Source: Flavobacterium xueshanense
GTDB taxonomy: Bacteria > Bacteroidota > Bacteroidia > Flavobacteriales > Flavobacteriaceae
Length of the DNA: 64,000 bases
Direction: 5' to 3'
Assembly: GCF_900112975.1 (NCBI RefSeq)
Contig: NZ_FONQ01000014.1
Coordinates: 24,653 to 88,652, forward strand
The position numbers and the translations under genes were made by a program. The notes beneath the pieces were generated by a model. The model was given only the letters and a program-made list of their open reading frames with translations, did not search any database and was not told the DNA's origin. Shown one piece after another: positions 61,787-64,000 of this stretch. Numbering within the stretch: the first letter of the stretch is position 1; each line of letters starts with the position of its first letter.

Positions 61787-62602
61787 TTATATTTCTAAAT
61801 AATTTCCGCTAGCAAATTCGGAGATAATAAGATCGATATTGATCTTGTATGATTTAGAAAAAGGAAGTTTTTCCGTACTATTTTTAATATAACAGAGAGC
61901 GTTTCCGCTATGAATTCTGGAAATATAATTACGGTTCACAATGTAACTATTATGAATTCTTATAAATGGATACGACAATGCTCCTTCAAAATGTTTCAAT
62001 GTTTTAAAAGCAGTTATCATTTCTCCATTGTTTAGATAGATATCTGTTGAATTATTATCCGCCCGCAGATAACAAATGTCTGTTGCATCAATATAACGAT
62101 AATCTCCATAAGACTTAATACACAATGTCAACGATTGGCCATGATTTATCGTTTGGGGTTGTGGGAGGAACGTTGGTTTTTCATCAAAAATTATAGGTTC
62201 ATTCAAATCGACTTCACTTTCAACTTTTGACTTATTTAATTTTAATATCAATTTTACTAAATCGATTCTTAGCAGTGGCTTTATAAAATAATCGAAAACC
62301 TCATATTTTATAGCATGAAAGGCTAAATCTTTATTGCTGGTTGTAATAATAATTTTTGGGATAACTTTTAAATACCTGTGCAATTCATTGATAAGTGCCA
62401 AAGACAAATTACTGGCTGTATTATCAGGATCAATTTCGAGAAAAACTATTAGAGGAGTATGTTCTAAAATAAGATTTAGTCCATCAGTGTAATTATTTGC
62501 AGACGCCACAAAAGTAAGCTCTGAAAAACTATCAGCAATGCCTTTTGTTTTTAAAACACCTTCTTGATTGTCGTCAATAATAATGTACGAGTAATTCATC
62601 AA
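61787..62602 (-). CDS. LytTR-family regulator with a receiver lacking the phosphoacceptor Asp
   Basis: 271 residues. The receiver-like domain (about 1-120) keeps the acidic pair Asp10-Asp11 (IIIDDNQ), the Thr (IIITTSNKD) and the Lys (YFIKPLL). However, the phosphoacceptor position at the end of strand 3 is Glu56 (LIVFLEIDP), which mimics phospho-Asp. The C-terminal LytTR DNA-binding domain has ICYLRADNNSTDIYLNNGE, FIRIHNSYIVNRNYIS and ENLPFSKSYK-type KLPFSKSYKINID. Family members bind DNA direct repeats and often regulate surface or secreted proteins. No histidine kinase of the LytS type is adjacent. Two Met codons allow a one-residue start ambiguity. Confidence 0.9.
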   Translation of the reverse strand: MMNYSYIIIDDNQEGVLKTKGIADSFSELTFVASANNYTDGLNLILEHTPLIVFLEIDPDNTASNLSLALINELHRYLKVIPKIIITTSNKDLAFHAIKYEVFDYFIKPLLRIDLVKLILKLNKSKVESEVDLNEPIIFDEKPTFLPQPQTINHGQSLTLCIKSYGDYRYIDATDICYLRADNNSTDIYLNNGEMITAFKTLKHFEGALSYPFIRIHNSYIVNRNYISRIHSGNALCYIKNSTEKLPFSKSYKINIDLIISEFASGNYLEI

Positions 62603-63083
62603 TGGCTTCTCCTGGAATTATTAGGCATTAAATCTGATATTCAAAGCAAAACATACTTCAGATCATTAAATTACTATTGTGGTCTTGGGAAATTAATTAT
62701 GTGAAAGCATGAAATATTAAACAAAAAACTCTTATTCAACATTCTAAAAATAAGCATTTAACCATTTTTCCCTTCAAGTTGTTAATATGTTTTAAACAAA
62801 TGTTCACACATTAAGATGAAGTGCAAATATATCCGATAAAGAGCGTTATTTTTTATTTTCAAACCAGTTTAAAATAAATTTCATTTAGTAAACCATACCT
62901 AAAAAACATCACGTTATTATCACAAAAAATTTCCAATAGAAAAGCTGCGACTTATTTTATTGCTGACATAAAAATTAACGGTATTGATTGATTATTACTC
63001 TGTGCAAATTAGCCAGCAAAAAATTAAACGTAAAAAATACTTTTTTTACAAATTTATCTTACTTTTATAAAAAAACCAACACT
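62603..63083. other. AT-rich non-coding stretch upstream of the beta-barrel gene
   Basis: About 480 bp, divergent between the LytTR gene and the beta-barrel gene. A frame open from 62988 runs into the latter but lacks codon or composition support before its signal peptide. It contains TATGTTTTG on the minus strand as a loose -10-like box for the LytTR gene. No repeat, tRNA or hairpin stands out. Confidence 0.5.
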
Positions 63084-63620
63084 ATGAAAAAACTATTTGT
63101 ATTAATTTGCTTAACTTCTTCTTTATTTGGTTTTAGCCAAGAAAAAGAAACAATCGATTTTAAAAGAAATGAATTAAAAGGAAATGCACTTTTATTGGTG
63201 ATAGGCGCAGGTGAATTCACTTACGAGCGATTACTTAACGAAGAATCCGGAGTTGGAGTATCATTATTTTTTAATTATGATGATCAATTTTACACCAAAT
63301 TTAGCCTGACTCCATTCTATCGTTTTTATTTCAGTAAAAAACCGGCGGCTGGTTTTTTTGTGGAAGGTTTTGGGATGCTGAATTCTTATGATAGCTATGT
63401 TTATAACAATAATTCATCCGATCCATACAATTCATATAATTCAAACATCGAAAACAGAACCGATTTTGCGCTTGGTTTTGGTCTGGGTTCTAAATGGATT
63501 AATAAAAAAGGATTTCTTTTTGAAATAAATGCAGGTGTTGGTAGAAACTTATTTAATAGTAACGATACTGATAATGAAATAGTAGGACGTGGCGGAATAA
63601 CATTAGGTTATAGATTTTAA
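63084..63620 (+). CDS. Outer-membrane beta-barrel protein
   Basis: 178 residues from ATG 63084, where a signal peptide (MKKLFVLICLTSSLFGFSQ) begins. An upstream in-frame start adds a stretch without a signal. The mature protein has eight likely amphipathic strands rich in Phe, Tyr and Gly (LLLVIGAGEFTYERLL, FSLTPFYRFYF and GGITLGYRF as the C-terminal strand ending in Phe), typical of small barrels of the DUF3575 or OmpW-like kind. A loop of Asn/Ser/Tyr (YVYNNNSSDPYNSYNSN) is probably exposed. A terminator follows. Confidence 0.85.
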   Translation: MKKLFVLICLTSSLFGFSQEKETIDFKRNELKGNALLLVIGAGEFTYERLLNEESGVGVSLFFNYDDQFYTKFSLTPFYRFYFSKKPAAGFFVEGFGMLNSYDSYVYNNNSSDPYNSYNSNIENRTDFALGFGLGSKWINKKGFLFEINAGVGRNLFNSNDTDNEIVGRGGITLGYRF

Positions 63621-63622
63621 AC

Positions 63623-63652
63623 AAAAAAGCTTCTCAATCGAGAAGCTTTTTT
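63623..63652 (+). terminator. Terminator of the beta-barrel gene
   Basis: AAAAAAGCTTCTC (63623-63635) pairs with GAGAAGCTTTTTT (63640-63652), T tract following. It lies 10 bp before the IS element's left end. Confidence 0.88.
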
Positions 63653-63661
63653 TTAATATTA

Positions 63662-64000
63662 TGTCCCGTCCTGAAATAGGTTGTCACTCAAACAACTTAA
63701 TTTATGGAATCACAATCCCCGCAAAGACAAAAACGTAGTCAACGAGATTACAGCCTAGCTTTTAAATTACAAGTAGTTGCCGAAGTAGAAAAAGGCGAGT
63801 TAACCTATAAACAAGCTCAAAAAAAGTATGGAATTCAAGGTAGAAGCACTGTTTTGGTTTGGATGCGAAAACATAGTATCTTAGATTGGAAAGAATTACC
63901 ATCTATGTCACAAAAGAATACTCCAGAACAACGAATAAAAGAGCTAGAATCACTACTTTCTAAGGAAAAAGAAAAAGTACATGTCTTAAATGTTGCTATA
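63662..64000 (+). mobile_element. IS3-family insertion sequence, left part (continues past window)
   Basis: The left end begins TGTCCCGTCCTGAAATAGG at about 63662, with the 5'-TG typical of IS3-group ends. The orfA reading frame starts 42 bp in. The right part, including the orfB integrase and the other terminal repeat, lies outside the window. The element inserted just after a terminator, where it does no harm. Confidence 0.85.
63704..64000 (+). CDS. IS3-family transposase OrfA, 3' truncated by window edge
   Basis: 99 codons visible, ATG 63704. The sequence opens MESQSPQRQKRSQRDYSLAF, with the HTH_Tnp region SLAFKLQVVAEVEKGELTYK and YGIQGRSTVLVWMRKH. A Lys/Glu-rich coiled coil follows (QRIKELESLLSKEKEK), the leucine-zipper that links OrfA and OrfB. 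The frame is open at the window edge. It would make the OrfAB transposase by programmed frameshifting, as in other IS3 elements; that site is not in view. Confidence 0.9.
   Translation, partial: MESQSPQRQKRSQRDYSLAFKLQVVAEVEKGELTYKQAQKKYGIQGRSTVLVWMRKHSILDWKELPSMSQKNTPEQRIKELESLLSKEKEKVHVLNVAI

Noticed and set aside
62988..63083. N-terminal extension of the beta-barrel protein
   Set aside because: A proper signal peptide starts at 63084; the extension has no signal-like property and is AT-driven sequence.

Overview
The window reads as chromosomal DNA of a Flavobacterium-like member of the Bacteroidota. The basis is: strongly AT-rich sequence; almost no Shine-Dalgarno sites; promoters of the flavobacterial type (TTG, about 19-21 bp, TAnnTTTG) in front of the tRNA, ompA and sdh genes; an sdhCAB operon with a single-subunit cytochrome b; an OmpA with thrombospondin type 3 repeats; and many short Flavobacteriaceae-type secreted proteins. 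Most of the window is core genome. No prophage, CRISPR array or rRNA operon was seen.

Layout. 1-8300: the end of rsmI, a flavin amine oxidase, a HopJ-family protein, recJ, an MFS exporter, two small unknowns, then a leftward run (enoyl-CoA hydratase, a 57-residue membrane protein, queD, an LpxH-type phosphatase). 8400-18600: tRNA-Ala, mtgA with an FAD oxidoreductase, an S9 peptidase, the fatty-acid operon (DUF177, rpmF, fabH, accB, accC), pdxA and riboflavin synthase. 18700-31300: a CAT-anticodon tRNA (probably Ile2), methylmalonyl-CoA epimerase, a lipoprotein, a nitrilase-family amidase, sdhCAB, and a RamB/ScfR-like regulator divergent from the glyoxylate-shunt genes aceB-aceA. 31300-39900: a BNR-repeat protein, aminopeptidase P, an AIM24-like protein, a lone AbiH phage-defence gene, a hydrolase and a very small ABC module. 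39870-49250: an AddB-like nuclease and an AddA-like helicase-nuclease, separated by ompA and kbl. 49500-58500: rbfA, an FtsX-type permease, dusB, a two-gene radical-SAM DNA-repair-type pair, lepA, a 1-phosphofructokinase-family kinase and thiL. 58500-63650: a TPR histidine kinase with its response regulator, a small secreted repeat peptide, a LytTR regulator whose phosphoacceptor position is Glu, and a beta-barrel protein. The window ends inside an IS3-family element.

The most unusual structure is in the AddA-like gene. A roughly 0.5-kb block encoding a complete-looking DUF559 (Vsr-like) endonuclease domain interrupts the helicase in frame. It is bounded by two copies of a GC-rich hairpin repeat in inverted orientation, and a third copy is translated in the same frame near the N terminus. 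This looks like a mobile nuclease cassette carried inside an essential-type repair gene without stopping translation. Several other dispersed hairpin elements lie in intergenic regions: a conserved-flank, variable-stem family at 10481 and 49324, another at 35717, and GAATTC-cored hairpins at 2093 and 51106.

Protein families were recognised by eye from sequence motifs. No database search, structure prediction or base-composition calculation was run.
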